From: Dicaeum eximium
Lineage: Eukaryota > Chordata > Aves > Passeriformes > Dicaeidae
DNA length: 64,000 nt
Assembly (NCBI GenBank): GCA_013396995.1
Contig: VWZP01002400.1
Coordinates: 2,356,001-2,420,000, forward strand
Direction of reading: 5' to 3'
Shown: piece after piece, positions 14,234-27,470 of the stretch
Layout: the number at the start of each line of letters is the position of its first letter
Numbering within the stretch: position 1 is the stretch's first letter
Program-made: the position numbers and the translations under genes
The notes under the pieces: generated by a model
Seen by the model: only the letters and a program-made list of their open reading frames with translations
What the model was told of the DNA's origin: nothing
The model's database searches: none

Positions 14234-14251
14234 TTTGTGTGTACACACAAA
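14234..14251. repeat. 18-bp perfect palindrome, alternating purine/pyrimidine core
   Basis: The sequence tttgtgtgtacacacaaa equals its own reverse complement. The gtgtgtacacac core alternates purine and pyrimidine, a composition known to favour Z-DNA or cruciform extrusion under supercoiling. Function is unknown. Confidence 0.8.
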
Positions 14252-17200
14252 CAGAAACACACAAGTGCTTGTCTAGTCTCTGCTCCCAACTATCACTCCT
14301 TAAACTTAGATTCTTTCTGTTCTTTTTTGTTGCTGTGTTAGAAATGTCTGCTCTTCAGTGAACTGTCAGGAGTGTCATTTTATAAGCTAATTGGAGACTA
14401 CAGAAAGGAGAAAAAAAATCTTTAAATGTTGATGGACCTGGCTGGTCAAACTTCAAGTCTTTCTACCTGTATTAGCTTAACAGATGACTTGATTTTTCTG
14501 GGCAGAAAATTAAATGCTTCTTCACCCACATAAAAATTTACTAAATTGACAGAAAGACACCAGAGGGAGTGTGTATGTTACCTAGTTAAGAGATGCTGAA
14601 CAGAAAGAATTAGTTTGAAGGGTGTTTCAAACAAAAATAATGACATCATACCAACAAACCTCGAATTGTTCATGGGAAAGAATTATCTGGATCCCTTTAT
14701 TTCAATATTTATTTTTTTAGGTCATGTAATCTCCATGATATCAGTGCTGTATATAAGAGAGGAATATTGTGAAGGATGCTGTTTAACTGGTTTATATGAA
14801 CACTCTGAGCTCAGGTTTGGCTAGACTTCCATCAGTATTATTGTTTATTCAGATTGGTTGTTGTTCTAATCTTACACTTTGCAAATACAAAATTTGATAC
14901 AAATGAGAGAAATCCCTGAACATTCAATTTTAATTTGTCTTCTGATTTTAAAATACAAGGTATTTATAGAAGTACTTCAAAAGATCTATTATTCCACCTG
15001 ACCTGTAGTAATAGTACATAATTTAGTGTAAACCTAGGAAAGTCTTGAAGCTGTCTTGATTTTTCAGAGAAGTGACCTTCCTTTGGCACAAATGTGATTT
15101 CCATGCATCGCCATCAGACAGTCTTGAAAAGCCTTAATCTGTATTTAGAATAGCAAGCAATTTGCAGTGTTCATACAATTGTAGCATAAAAACCTGTAAA
15201 ATCAGGTATGGTTCACAAGATGTGAGGTGTGAAAATGAACAGTATGATATGAAAGAATAAAAATGCTTGTATTTCGCAGTTCATCTGTCTTCTAATGAGC
15301 AATTCAATTAAGTCTGGCCTTGTTAAGTAGGTGCTTGAAAAATAAGTCAAGTGATGCAGTAATTAGGAACACAGAAAAACAAATCCCTCCCTCTTTTAAA
15401 CAGCAATCAAAATATTTATGTGGAGAAGTTACTGTTGTGGAGTTTTTTATACATATTGTAAAATCCTGAGGCAGCTACCTCAAGGAAAAACCCGGAGTGC
15501 AAAAATACAGGGCTGGAAGGCTTGAGGAGGCATTCAATGCAAATCCATCAGTATCTCAGTTTCAGGACTCCACAGGGGAATGATTTAAGGAATATGTAAG
15601 TTTATAATAGGAACAAATTATACTTCTACCAGATTGTAAGCAAATTGAGCATGAAAGGTGAATAATGGCACTTCACACTGGGTATTTATTTCAAATTAAT
15701 ACATAAAACTTAGCCAGCTCTAAAGTAATAAATGATACTTAAGTTAGACAATAATAATGAAACTGATTTCTGGACAGTACATCTGATCATGAAAGCACTT
15801 GCTTTATTTAATTGACAACTTGCTGGTTTGCCCCACACAATTTGGTTTTGCTCGTGGTCAACAATTTTTTTCACTAGGACAGCAACATTAAGTTAAAGAG
15901 CAAGAGCAGAATGTAAGAGGCAGCGTGTACAGCGTTTGACAGAGTGGCATTTGGTTCAGCTTGAGCAGTGTCACAGGAGCTGAGAGCTCATTTACCGTTG
16001 CCATTTGGAATTTGTAAGGCAATCTGTAAAGAACAGCTTCTGCCCAAGTAACTTGTCTGTTTTGTAAAATTTCACTTTCTTCACCAGTGAGGGAGTTGGT
16101 CTTCGGTTTGTCTGCCTTTGGCTTTCTCACTGTCACTAGTGTCCACTGTGGAACTCTTTCTTTCAGTCAAACTTATACCTGTGGAGGTGCAGGTGGGCTG
16201 GGCGGGTTTTTGCTGGTTTCAGTGGAGCCTGTCCCTGTCAGAGCTTTACTGAGCATCACTTTTAAAGAACTTCAAAAGTCCTGTGCCCCAGCAAAGACTT
16301 ACCTGGTGAAAAAAGGAAAATTAACAGGTCTTGATATTGGACTAGCCCAGAGACTCCCTCTGTCAGCTCCTGCTGTGCATTGCCCAATTTATAAGAACAA
16401 ATTATGTGTTTAAATGTGTTGATTAGCATACTGGGTGGACAGTCTGACAATTCCAGTGATTTCTCTGCAGGAGGAGCTGCCTAGAATTGACCAGATTGAA
16501 CATAAATAATATAAAGTAGTCAGTAGAAACTGTGGTTTGCAGGTGTGGAGAACCAAAAAGAAATAACTGCAAAACCCACCCAATGCACAACAGCTTTGAA
16601 ATACAGAAAGTGAAGTTTTGTTGTTGAAGCCTTTGGGAATCAGTGTGACAGTAATTTCACTGAGACAGAAAAGCTTGTTTCATGTAGATGAGAAACAGCC
16701 CAAACAGCTTGACTTGTTTCCTATGTGAAGTGTTTCAGATTACTTACATTTTCATGGGTGCTCTCTTTTCCAAATGCACCTTGCACTACCACTGTGACAG
16801 TTGATTTCTGATCCTTTGGGAAGAAAATGGCATAAAGTCTCTTATTATCAACATCTAATTGATATTTTATTCATATAATTTATTTTAATTGCAGGATTTG
16901 AGTGACATTTCAACAGCTATTGTTTTCCCTATACTATGTGTTACCAGGTACATGGGTATGCTACATTACGATGAGTTCATTTAAAGAAAGATGATTCTGA
17001 TCAGGGAAAGAATTTTTGCAGAATAATTTGGTACAGTGGGATTGCCAAATGGATTGTGAGGTGGTGTGAGTGTTTCTAATCATGTGAAGTCAGTGTAATG
17101 TTATTAAAATGCTTAGGATAATCTGTACTGGAGTTTTAATATGGAAATCTTGTATGGTGTGGGACTGAAACATAACACAGTTTTTGACTGCTGTGCTAAA

Positions 17201-20200
17201 GTGTTTTGACACTACACTGAAGTATCAAATCCATTTGATTCTTGCTCTTTCTTCTGAAATTATTACAAAATACTATTAGTGATTATTGTACTCTGAGCAC
17301 TTTGTTGCTAGGCACTGCCTTGAGCCTGGTGGTAAATTCCCCATATATCATCAGCTAGATGAGATTTTTTTTTTTGAAAAATGTAGTCCAATTTGTAAAG
17401 TAAAATTACTCTGTAGACAGTGATCAGAAATTGGAAGCCTCACTGTTATTGGCTGTGCTTTTCTGTTTTCTCTGTGGACAGATCTTCCGTTTCCTTTCCT
17501 ACTGGGGAAGAAGAAAACTGGTTAAAAGATAAGAACTTGGTTGTAAGGTTAAGATCTGATTGCAAGACTACTTAAAACAGCAACATAATGACAGTGACAG
17601 AAATGCCAGCAGCAATGTTAGAATAGCTGAGGAAAAGTGAATAAATAGTTGCTACTCTTCTGTTTCTTTTTGAGATTGAATTAATGATGGCATCATCATG
17701 CTTCTCAGGAGCAAAAGGTGGAGGTTCTGTGTTTCACTGTGATGCATTTGCGTAGCTAATAACCCAAAATAGTAAAGGGAGTGGGATGTCATGGAGTTGC
17801 TGTAAATGGCTCACCTGTGCAGGTGAGGTGGGCAGCACATAAATAGCATCCTGCTGTCCTTGACAATCTTGTGTGGTCACATGCAGGTGGTTTGTGTGTT
17901 TGAGAGTTAGCTGTCCTTGGGCACAGTAATGGTCCCTAGGCTTTGCACTAAAGATGTAACATGTAGCCCTCTCTGAAAGAGGGTGCTGCTGAAATGACAC
18001 CTTATCTTCAGATTTTAACACCCAATTTGTGCATCATGCCTGAGGTTAATTTTCCCCCTGGCAGCTGGTGAGCCATCTGACCAGAATGAACTTTTCTGTC
18101 AATCCATCCTTTTATTTTTTAACTTCCTTGGGCAAAATATGCTGATGTTACGAAAAGGATACAATTTTTCTCATGAGTTATTACTGGAAGGTGGTAATTG
18201 TTTTATCAATACCAGACACAGTCAATTACATTTCAGATGTCTTCAGAGCACATTATCTGATCACACTGTCAGGCAGCTTTGGTTATTGTGTGTGAGTTAT
18301 TAGCAACAGATGTGTAATCATGAATAACTTCCTTTGCTCCGGAGTGTCTGAGCTTTAAGCTCAGCTCCCAGTGTGAACTAGGTCATGGTTTGGGAAAATG
18401 TGTAGGAAAGCTGCTGGGGAGGAGGACTTCTCTATGGTCCACAGCTGGCACTGGAGCCAGTTCTGGAGGTTGTCCCAAAAAGCTGCCCTCCAAGAAGAAA
18501 ATGGGAAGGTTGTCAAATAGCTGATGAATTGCTGACGTTTCTGTCGCTCATCCTGCTCATTCAGATTTGTGTACTACTTGGCAGAACCAAACCTTTTTTG
18601 TTTCCTAGTAAAATCTTGATACTCCTTAATTGTTCCTGAAGGCTTGTCCCAGCAGGGGCCATGTGCAGGGACTCTTTTCTGAAGGGTTCTCGCTAGCTGG
18701 CATTTGGGCTTCTGACAAAACTTTGTCTCAGGTCAGTCCTTGGCTGTGGGAGTAGCAAATATGCTAATCAAAGTGAAGTCTCCTATTCTTTGGCCAAAAA
18801 TTATGCTTTTTGAGGGCAATAATGTATTACTCTGCCAACTGTCTGTATGTGTATGCTAAAAAGAAAGTCTCTTGTAAGGTATTCAAGTGAACACTTCATG
18901 TGGTAGTAGCTCTTGTCTAGACAAATACTCTACTGTGGTCTTTCAAAGAGCAGCAATGCAAAGTAACCTGTTCAAAGTGTATGTGAAGATTTTAAAGCCA
19001 ATTAGGAAGCTTAAGGCATCAATTTTTAATAGAATTAAGTACTGAGAGCATACTTAAAAAAACCAACCTGCTCCCCTAGCACAAAATAGTAGTGTCAGAT
19101 AAGATCACTAGAGGTAGTGGACAACAGTGCTCAAAGTAATAGTAGATTTTGCATTGTAAGTTAAATTGCTGATTTAGGGTTGTGGTGGTTGTGTCATTGA
19201 TTTGGTGCCTGCCCAGAGTGACAGAATCCAGCATCTCCAAGCTGGCAGACAGCAGTGCTGGCCTGGCAGGTGTGGCTCTCTCACCTCCTCCCTTCTCCAC
19301 TGTGCTTGAGCACTGCAAAGCCATTTGCCCTGGGTAGCCAGAGTACAGGCTGAAAAGAAAACTACTTTTTTGTTTGTTTGTTTTATTAATAAAGCAGGCT
19401 TTATTAATCTGCCACAGTTAAGATGCAGATGCTTACAGGTTTACCTTCAGTGCTGTGTTTCATCAATCGCAAAGCAATGAACACATAATGAGGAACCACA
19501 AATTGGGTGGCCAGTGCTTGTCTGAGTGGCTGCACTTAGAACTCTGATAAGCCCTTACCTGATTCTTTGCCCAAGCAGTGTTCACTGCATGGTGGAGGGA
19601 TGTTTATTTTCTTTTGGACTGCTTTATAAACCAAATTAAATGCTTGTAAATTGTCATTATTTAAACTTCAGCTGGAAGATTTATGCACAGATGGAATTTG
19701 AGCTTTTTGGACATACTAAATTTGATTTAAAGTTTTGTTTTTAGTTTCTGTATTTCTTGCACGCAAAAAAGTGAAAGAATGTCTCTGAAAAAAAAGGAAC
19801 AATCTTCAGTGCAATCTTTGGTAAAATATCTGAAACTAAGGACAGAGCATGGCAAAACCATTAATTTTCTGTGCTTAGTGATTCCAGATTTATCTGAAAT
19901 CTGAAAATTATATATTGTTGTATTTGCAATAGATATCTTAGCCTTTTCTTTTCATGAAAAAGGGAAATAGACAGCAACCAAGCCTCTAAAATACATGTGG
20001 CGTAGATAAAGTTTGACCTGATTAGATTATATTTTATAGTTTATGACTCAAGAATATCAGCAGCTATCAGCCTCTTATTTTCAAAGTTTCAGCTCTCTCC
20101 ATTTAAAAATTATAAGCCATGTGAAAAAACATAAGTTTCATTTTAGTTGATGATATAAATCAGAGCTCATAACAATCACTTGCAACCCAGGGTCATTTCC

Positions 20201-20796
20201 AAACAACTTACTGTGTGAGTCATAAAATTCTTGCTTTTTGAATGAATTCAGATTTCTTTCAGAAATTTCAGAAATTAAGGAAGAAATTAAATTTCAGAAA
20301 ATAGAGGAAGATGTAGAGAGTTTGGAGATTTTTCCAAGGGAAACATCATTGTTGTTTCATATCAGAGTTCCATGCATAATACCTACTTTTAGTGCATCTA
20401 TCTATTAATTTTATAGACTTATAGCTATTATTTTCAGGAATATACATTAATATGGGGCTATCTCTCTGTTTAGAGTGGACCAATGGATTGCATTTCTGCT
20501 TTTCACCTTGGATTAACTTTTCAGCATTAGCACAGGCACATCTTTATGCTTTTATTCCTCTACTTACTGTGTCCACACAATTTTTAAAAAAAGGGAAAAA
20601 ACCCTTTTAATTTAACTGCAATCTGAATACAAGAACTAAAAGATGTGCTTTGCTTCAGTAATGGCTGGAATTTTAACTGAATGGATTCCATGTATTTAAT
20701 GGAAAATACCGGAGGTGGTTACCACGACGCTGGTCTCTTCATTCACCTGTTTCACAGGAAATAATTACCATGACAAAATCAGAGATTTTTAAGAAC

Positions 20797-20840
20797 ATAG
20801 GAAATATGTTCATGTGGGAAATATGTTCATAGGAAATATG
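20797..20840. repeat. Short imperfect tandem repeat around ggaaatatg
   Basis: Three close copies of ggaaatatg occur, two of them extended to ggaaatatgttcat. Spacing is irregular at about 16 to 19 bases. A local duplication with no evident function. Confidence 0.75.
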
Positions 20841-22287
20841 GGTCATACCAGTACAATCCTGGGCCCCAGTGTGCTGTCTCCAGAAGTGGCATCAGGAAGT
20901 GTTATTCAGTGTTTTTTTCTGGATGCTTTCTGCAGCCAATTTCCTCACAGTCTTGCAGCATGCTGTAAATAGCTTTAACAGACTGAAAATTTGTAGAACT
21001 TTTCTAATGTTTGAAAACGAAAAATCACCTCCCAGATACTTTTCTGTTACCTGGCGCAGTTCAACTCTCAGCTTGTCTATTTGTCTGGATCACGCTCAGC
21101 ATCATGGGGCTGATGGAAATTACCTTCACTGATAAAGTATTTAGACATTACTTCTACTTAGAAACTCTGTAATAACAGGGACAAAGCAATGCAAATGGCA
21201 TCTCATTCTTTTCCAGTATTTCAAGTAAACGGATGTACCAGTATTCCAAAGACATGAAAGCATTAACCTGTCATTGTATTGAAGTGTAGGCAAGTCCTTC
21301 ACCTATTTGAATGGGTACAGATACAGATAAAACTGTAACAGAGAGGAATGCTACATGATGAGATAGAAATAGGAAAATGACATTAAATATTGAAAATTAA
21401 AAGAGGAGAATTAAATATGGAGAAAATCAGTTTTAAAGAGCTGCCTGTTTTTAAGCAGATGGGAGAAAAATTGGAGAAAGACAACTTAGCTGGCTCCAAA
21501 ATACCAACTCACATCCTTCTTTCTGTCGTGAAAAAGGAATATTTTATTCATTTTTTTCCAGGAAAGGTTCCTGAAAATATGTAAAGCTTAGGCTTGAATA
21601 TATAGTTAGGAAGTACCATTGTGTGGAGCCCTCATTGACTGGGTGCTCTTAATGAGCCCATGCAGTGCTGGTGGGGGGAGAGTGCTGTGCAGGATGAAGT
21701 GTCTGTGTGGCTGAAGGCCTGAAACAGTTTGGTGTTTGTGGCTGTGCAGTGGGAGTGTGGGAGCTCAAGGAAGTGACTGATAAGCAGCCAGATAATAGAC
21801 TCATGATCAGAATGTCAGAAATCCATCAAAAAGCAAGCGGAGGTTTGCACTAGGCATGTGTGGTCTCGAATGAGAAGCAGCGCAGAAAATATCCAAGCAT
21901 GACATGAATAGAAGCATGGATTGATCACACTGTGCTTTTAATGGCTGGTGTACACCTGCATGCTCTGCTTCCAAGCAAAATTAATTAATTTAAAGATGTA
22001 TTTCAGTTCACTTGTAGAAAATACAGGAGAAGTTTTGGTTAATGCAGAATTTTTGATTGAAGAATTGATTGTGTTACATAAAGGTAAGGTATGGGCTGGA
22101 TTATTTAAATTTCTATACTGTATAGTTAATTTCCCCTGAGAGCTACTGAATGACTTGTCCAAAGTCATACAAAGCAACCTTCTTTCTACCACAATTAGCA
22201 TTTGGGTTAAGCATGATGCTGCCTTGCTCTGAAGTCATAGCTGGCTTTCAGAAGTTAAAAGATAGATATAGATTTGATAATATTTTG

Positions 22288-22372
22288 ATTTCTGCATTCA
22301 TGACAATCAGTTTCTGTTCCTCTACCTCTCCCAGGTAGAGGAACAGAAATTGATTGCTATGAATGCAGAAAT
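22288..22372. repeat. Long hairpin: 40-bp arms, 5-nt loop
   Basis: The arm at 22288-22327 and the arm at 22333-22372 are reverse complements over 40 bases with only three mismatches. The loop is ctccc. The outer ends read atttctgcattcat and atgaatgcagaaat. The transcript of either strand would fold into one near-perfect stem. No TA target-site duplication is seen at the ends, which argues against a mariner-type MITE such as MADE1. It could be a replication template-switch product, a small palindromic element or a hairpin-RNA precursor. The sequence alone does not decide. Confidence 0.9.
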
Positions 22373-22379
22373 TATGAAT

Positions 22380-22410
22380 ACATTTACTAAAAACCCTTTT
22401 TAGTAAATGT
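22380..22410. repeat. Perfect 14-bp hairpin, CCC loop
   Basis: The arm acatttactaaaaa (22380-22393) is the exact reverse complement of tttttagtaaatgt (22397-22410). Only ccc separates them. It begins 7 bases after the end of the 40-bp-arm hairpin. Confidence 0.9.
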
Positions 22411-22482
22411 CTTCCCTCAACAGGTGCATCCTTACTCTATCTATCTCAAGCAATTGAAAATCAGCTCATGCCAGCCTCTTTT

Positions 22483-22518
22483 TTCACTGGAGGGTTGGAA
22501 CGACCAACCGTCAGTGAA
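22483..22518. repeat. Imperfect hairpin, third in the cluster
   Basis: The outer arms ttcactg and cagtgaa and the inner arms ggttgg and ccaacc pair around the loop aacga. A small internal loop separates the two stem segments. Two of the window's better hairpins lie just upstream. Confidence 0.75.
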
Positions 22519-25500
22519 ATAGCGTTTTCAGACTTTTAATAAAACTGTAGTTATGCAAGCTAAGAGTGAGACAATCAAATTTCATGCTTAATGCCAATAT
22601 GCTGATCATCACAGGAGTTCAGGAGAAAGTTTTCTTTGGATTTAGGCACTAAAGAACTTGCTGCTCTTCTGTCTCCATGTAGACCTCATGGAAGGGTTAG
22701 GTTCCTAATAGATGAAAACTACTGGATTTGAAGGATCTCAATACCAAATCTTGGACACTCTTCCCAAGTCCTCTGGTTCACAGTAAGGCAGTGGAGTCTT
22801 CACGGAGCTCACTTTTACAGTCTTTGGTAGTGAAGGAAGTTCAGAGGAAGCTTTTAATGAGCAGTGGAGCAGTAAGACAGAGGCAGAAGGGAATACTCAC
22901 GACCTGGCAGATAGTACTGTGTTTGCCAGGCAGGCATCTCAAGGAGAGGGGAAGGAGGTGGTCAAGGCACTCTTCCATCTCCACTGGGCAATGAACTTGT
23001 TCCATTCTGAACGTGGAAAAAGGACTCCTGTGATCCCTTGCATCACTGTGTATCATGAATTGTGTGCTGGAATTTCAATTACAACCTTGAAACCAGTGAT
23101 GTTCTCCAAAAGTGGAAGTGGCAGATCAATACTGATTGAGAATTCAGAATTCCATCACAGACAGTGATGTCATCTCACTAGGTGGTGCTACAGAATCATT
23201 TTGCCTAGAGAGAGCAAAAATGTGCTTTGTGTGATGATTAATGGCTACTGTATTTCTGAGAAAAAGCTGAATTAGATGCTAGAGTTCTTATCTGAGAAAG
23301 TTATGGGGTTTATACTTAAAACTTTTGAATATATAGAATCTGAACTGTAATAAATATTTTTAGCTGAGGAAGAGTTTAAGTAAATCATCATTACATGAGA
23401 TGAAATGTAAGATGCAAATATTGTCTATTTTCAAGCTCCGATTAAGGAATAAGGTAAAAGACAAAAAATAAGAACAGCAAAGAAAAGGCAGAAAAGGGTG
23501 AAACTATGCTTGCTATGAGCAAATATTTTCAAGGTTTTGATGGGACTCATGGTGCTGTATCACCATGATGGAGACTGACTTTTTAAAATATTTTGCTTTG
23601 GAATACTGTTGATTTAAATTACCTCTTGCTGTTTTGCTCTTTCCTGAATATTAATGGTCAAATTTAAAGAATGAGGTTTCTTACAGACATTTAATTAACA
23701 AAATAATAATTTATATTCTTATAAAATTTGGGATGCAGAGAGCTCATTTACAAACTGATAGCAGGAGTCTACAATATGAAAAATCGTTGTCCAAATCTGA
23801 AGTAGTCTCAGTACATGCTAAGCATAGAAGAAATACTCCCCACTGTTATTCCAAATTCCTATCCTTATAGTTCCCCAAGGGGAGGTACAACTGCCCTTGC
23901 TCTTGCCCTAAAATGGCAAGGAGGAAATCTTCTGTTGCAAACATACGAGATTAAATGACGGGACTTTAGTTTAATCCAGTTCTCTGCAAAACCAAGGAAC
24001 CCAGTGCAACACATGAGGTAAAAAAATCAAATATAGAAAGAGGGAAAAAGTGCTTAGCAATATTATTGGCCTCACTGAGCAGGAGCCCATCAGTAATACC
24101 ACCTGGGCATGTCAGATGGATCAAATAACAAGTCAAAATATTTTGAATATAGGTCATAAGTATTCATCGCTCCCTGCAGAACCTCAGAGTTCATGGACAG
24201 AATTAGGCAAAATGAGCCAAAGAGGTTGAATACTGAGAATAACACCTACAGCTTTCAGTGCAAATCCTGGAGGATCTGGTATATTTTAGTCTCCAGTCTG
24301 AATACAGCTCCAGTCATAATGAGACAGTTTATCCCTTTGAGAAGCACTGCTGTTATGAGTGCTTAGCATACAGAGCAGTCTCAACTGTGGCTCGGCCATG
24401 GCTGATTTCTGTGAACCCAAAAGCTGTCTGAGATTTCCCTGATTTAAACATACAAACCACCCAGTGTGTTGCCAAGAGTGATTGGTATGCTGTCCTGTGT
24501 TCTTTTCTGAGAGCACCGTAAGAACATTAAGTAGAGCAGACCAGAACTAGGCAAATAATGGATTTTTTGCTTGACTGCTGAAACAAAAGGAAAGTAAAAA
24601 GAAATTAAGAAAAATAAATCAATCTGACACAGGTTTGTGGGTTTTTTAGAGGCACTTTGAATAATACAACTTGGAGGGAAAAATATAAATACTTGACAGA
24701 AAAGCATTCTTTTTAACTCTTTAATTTTTATAAAATTACATTTGACATAATGCTATTTGAAAGTGAAAAGTTGAGAAGTTTTATCTTGGCAGTATATAAA
24801 ATTGGTCATATTTCCATTATTTTTCACTTGAAAATGGATGACATGCTTCATATAAACAAGTGACATTTTTATAGATAATTCTTGCCCTTGCAAGAAGCTG
24901 CAGCTCTGTCTTGTAATGAATATGATATTCATTAATGGGACTAGAACAGAGTTCAGAATGGAAAATGGGCTGTTTGAGACAGAATTGTCAAATGGCTAGT
25001 AGTGTTCTTTCCTGTTACTAGGACTGCTTCATCACCCTGCTCTTATGGCTTATGCACATTGATGCATGACATGATTTCGGTGATGAGAGAAAGACAGAAG
25101 TATTTTGTGTAAATGGTGTAATCTTATTGTTTAGTATATAGCTTTTTTTTTTCTTAAATACTCCTCTCTAAAACCAGAGTAATTTTTATTGAATAGTTTA
25201 ATGCTGCACTTAGTGTTATTGATGTTGTCATAAATCATAGCTATTTTGAGTTAAATATGAGGTTTGTGTTTATTTCAGTGACTATGGTGTTCCATTTTAA
25301 TCATCCTTTCACAAATAATCTTGCTCTTTTATTTCTGGGTGAATGAAGAACAACTATTCTCAGGGGAAATTGTTTTGATCTCTGGGATATCGGGCATATT
25401 GTGCTTAAAATATTTGTTTATGAACAGAATTTAGTGCAAGTATTGGAATTTGGCTAAAAGTTAAGATAAAGTTGCCCTAACTTTCAATTCCATTATAAGG

Positions 25501-25539
25501 CAGAAAATGAGTAGAATTGGCTAGAAGCCTTTATGTGGT
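22519..25539. other. AT-rich unique noncoding sequence
   Basis: No supportable gene. Frames up to 88 codons at 22.7-23.2 kb overlap on both strands and match nothing I recognise. A 9-bp perfect hairpin (taatgaata, loop tga) lies at 24914-24934. Confidence 0.65.
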
Positions 25540-26060
25540 TTAGTCACCAAGGCTAAAGGAGTGGTACTCAGTGGTGCCAGTGTTGGCCTTTTCAGAGGTC
25601 CTGCTCCAGCCTGTGCACCTGCTCTGACAGAATATATCCTCTGCTGAAGGGGAAGGAAGATCCCAGCAGGATAATGCCCTGGGCTGGGGACAGCTCAGGC
25701 TGTTGGAGGTTTTCCTGGGTTGGGTCTGGTGTCTGTGCTGTGCCAGCTGTGCTGGCTCAGGGAGCACAGGCTCTGTGGGAACACAGGCTCTGCGATCCAG
25801 CACGGCGGCTGTTCCCTGGGCACCAGGATAAGCCCAGCCCTTCATTTCAGGGGTAGGTGCTCTGCTGAATGCAGAGAGTCCAGCAGAGCACAGAAACTGA
25901 GCCTGGGGTCGGCCGGCCCGTGTTTGTGCCTCAAAGGAGAGAGCCCTCTGCGTGCCAGGGATGGTGGTACTGACCCAAGATTGGGATTTCACGGCAGATT
26001 CCAGTCTGAGGGGGGTCACATGCCTTCAAAACCCTCTCAAATCACAATTTCTCTTCTCCA
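25540..26060. other. GC-rich, CpG-bearing patch
   Basis: This is the most CpG-dense stretch I found. About eight CpGs lie between 25790 and 26000, including a run around tcggccggcccgtg, while the surrounding DNA is CpG-poor. Two long frames cross it in opposite directions (159 codons minus, 25540-26019; 129 codons plus, 25720-26109). Neither has a recognisable domain or signal peptide. The right edge ends in a pyrimidine tract plus cacag, like a splice acceptor. It could be an orphan CpG island, an unrecognised exon or repeat, or simply GC-rich DNA. I favour noncoding. Confidence 0.45.
25858..25890. repeat. Perfect 10-bp inverted repeat in GC patch
   Basis: The arm tgctctgctg (25858-25867) pairs exactly with cagcagagca (25881-25890) across a 13-nt loop. 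Confidence 0.75.
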
Positions 26061-26232
26061 CAGCCAAAGCATCAAGCTAATGATGCCAAAGGAGGAAGAT
26101 TTAGCTTAGTTGCTATGGCAAAACTGGAGAGGACACAAAGCTGATAGAAAAAGTGTGTCATCCTCAGTGGCTACTCCAGCTTTCTCCTTTTCTTTTTCCA
26201 ACCCAGAAAAGATTTGAGAGAGAGAAGAATAT

Positions 26233-26252
26233 ATAGAGAATATATTCTCTAT
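26233..26252. repeat. 20-bp perfect palindrome
   Basis: The sequence atagagaatatattctctat is its own reverse complement. It sits in a locally repetitive AGAGA/ATATA context. Confidence 0.85.
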
Positions 26253-26586
26253 TTGTGTTACATATACACATTACTACACATTTTTGTTGTATGATGTAAT
26301 ATATACATACTGGCATTTAATGCAAATTAATAGACTGCTAAAGAATCAATTTTCGTTATGAGATTCACTCATAATGAATTCCAATTTGGCAGCCTCCTGC
26401 AGTGCTTAATATTACATCTGCTTAATAAGCAGGATGATAATTCTGCAAACCATATCCAGATTATTTGCTAAACCTTGGAGCAAGTGGCTGTGAAAATAAA
26501 TAAATTACCAAAAAGGAATACTGTAGTACAACAACCGCATTTTGTATTGTAGTTTGTTTGATTTGGCTTATTGTCCACTTTAAGGA

Positions 26587-26650
26587 AAAAAAAAAACAAC
26601 AATAAAAACAAAAACCAACAAAATAATGGAAAACAAAAAAAAATCCCTAA
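26587..26650. repeat. A-rich low-complexity tract
   Basis: Nearly all A with scattered C and few T or G, made of aac, aaac and aaaac-like units. No retroposon body was recognised next to it, so it is recorded as low-complexity sequence only. Confidence 0.75.
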
Positions 26651-27457
26651 AAATCAAACTTTTACTTTGTCTTTGTAGCAATAACAACAGTACTTACTTT
26701 AAAAAATATTTTTTTTCCCTAAAATGCGTTAGATTATTGTCTAAAGCCCTTATTGCGGTTTTGTAGGGATTTGTCCCGGGTGAAGCTACATCCTGGCATT
26801 ACAGACCTCATTCCACTGAGTGAGGAATCCCGCAAGGTTACCTGGCTGAGATAGAATTCTGAATAATCTGTAAACTGGAATGCCCTGGGGTATTTGAAGG
26901 CTCTTGCTGAAATGGTTGAGAATGTGATCACCTGGCCCCGAAGGAATGGTTCTTTGAGGTGCAGGCTGCACCAATGTGGATCTGAATGACTGCCATGTGA
27001 ATAGGTCCTTTCAGCTAAGAAAAATGAAATATTTAGCAGTTAAGCTTTATACCTTGGTTTAAGGAAAACTCTGTGTTCCTAATATGAGCAAAATCTTAAA
27101 TCTTAATTGCTTTTATGAATCTTTAGTTCTTTTTTTCTTTTTTGTAGTTCCATGTCTTTCTTTGGAGCTGAACAAAGTCTGAGGCATGACTTATTCTTTC
27201 TGCTTTATGTCACTTCTCTTTTTTCTTTTTTTTTGTGGTTTTGTGGTTTTGTCTTTTTTAAGACCATCTCACTGGTCTTTTGGAAACAAAAGTTTGTTTT
27301 GCGGTAAATGAAATACTTCTTGTGTTCTTTTGTGTGTAAGGCAAGTTCTTGCCAGACTTTATTAACTTTTGCCTTGCTTTAAATTTCTGATAAAAATTGG
27401 GCTTCAGCAGCACTGTTAATTTATGCTGTGCTGCATAACAAATCTGAAATTATGCTT

Positions 27458-27470
27458 TATATATATATAT
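27458..27470. repeat. (TA)n microsatellite
   Basis: Thirteen bases of alternating T and A. Confidence 0.85.

Larger units (their letters stand above)
12456..22287. other. AT-rich unique noncoding sequence
   Basis: No supportable gene. A pyrimidine-rich tract lies at about 13160-13210, and a perfect 18-bp palindrome at 14234. The 108-codon plus-strand frame at 16087-16413 overlaps minus-strand frames and resembles no family I know. Slightly GC-richer spots near 18.4 and 19.25 kb carry no recognised repeat. Short imperfect tandem copies lie near 20.8 kb. Confidence 0.65.

Noticed and set aside
22288..22372. microRNA precursor
   Set aside because: The stem is too perfect and the loop too small for a typical pre-miRNA. 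Without small-RNA data or conservation it stays a hairpin of unknown role.
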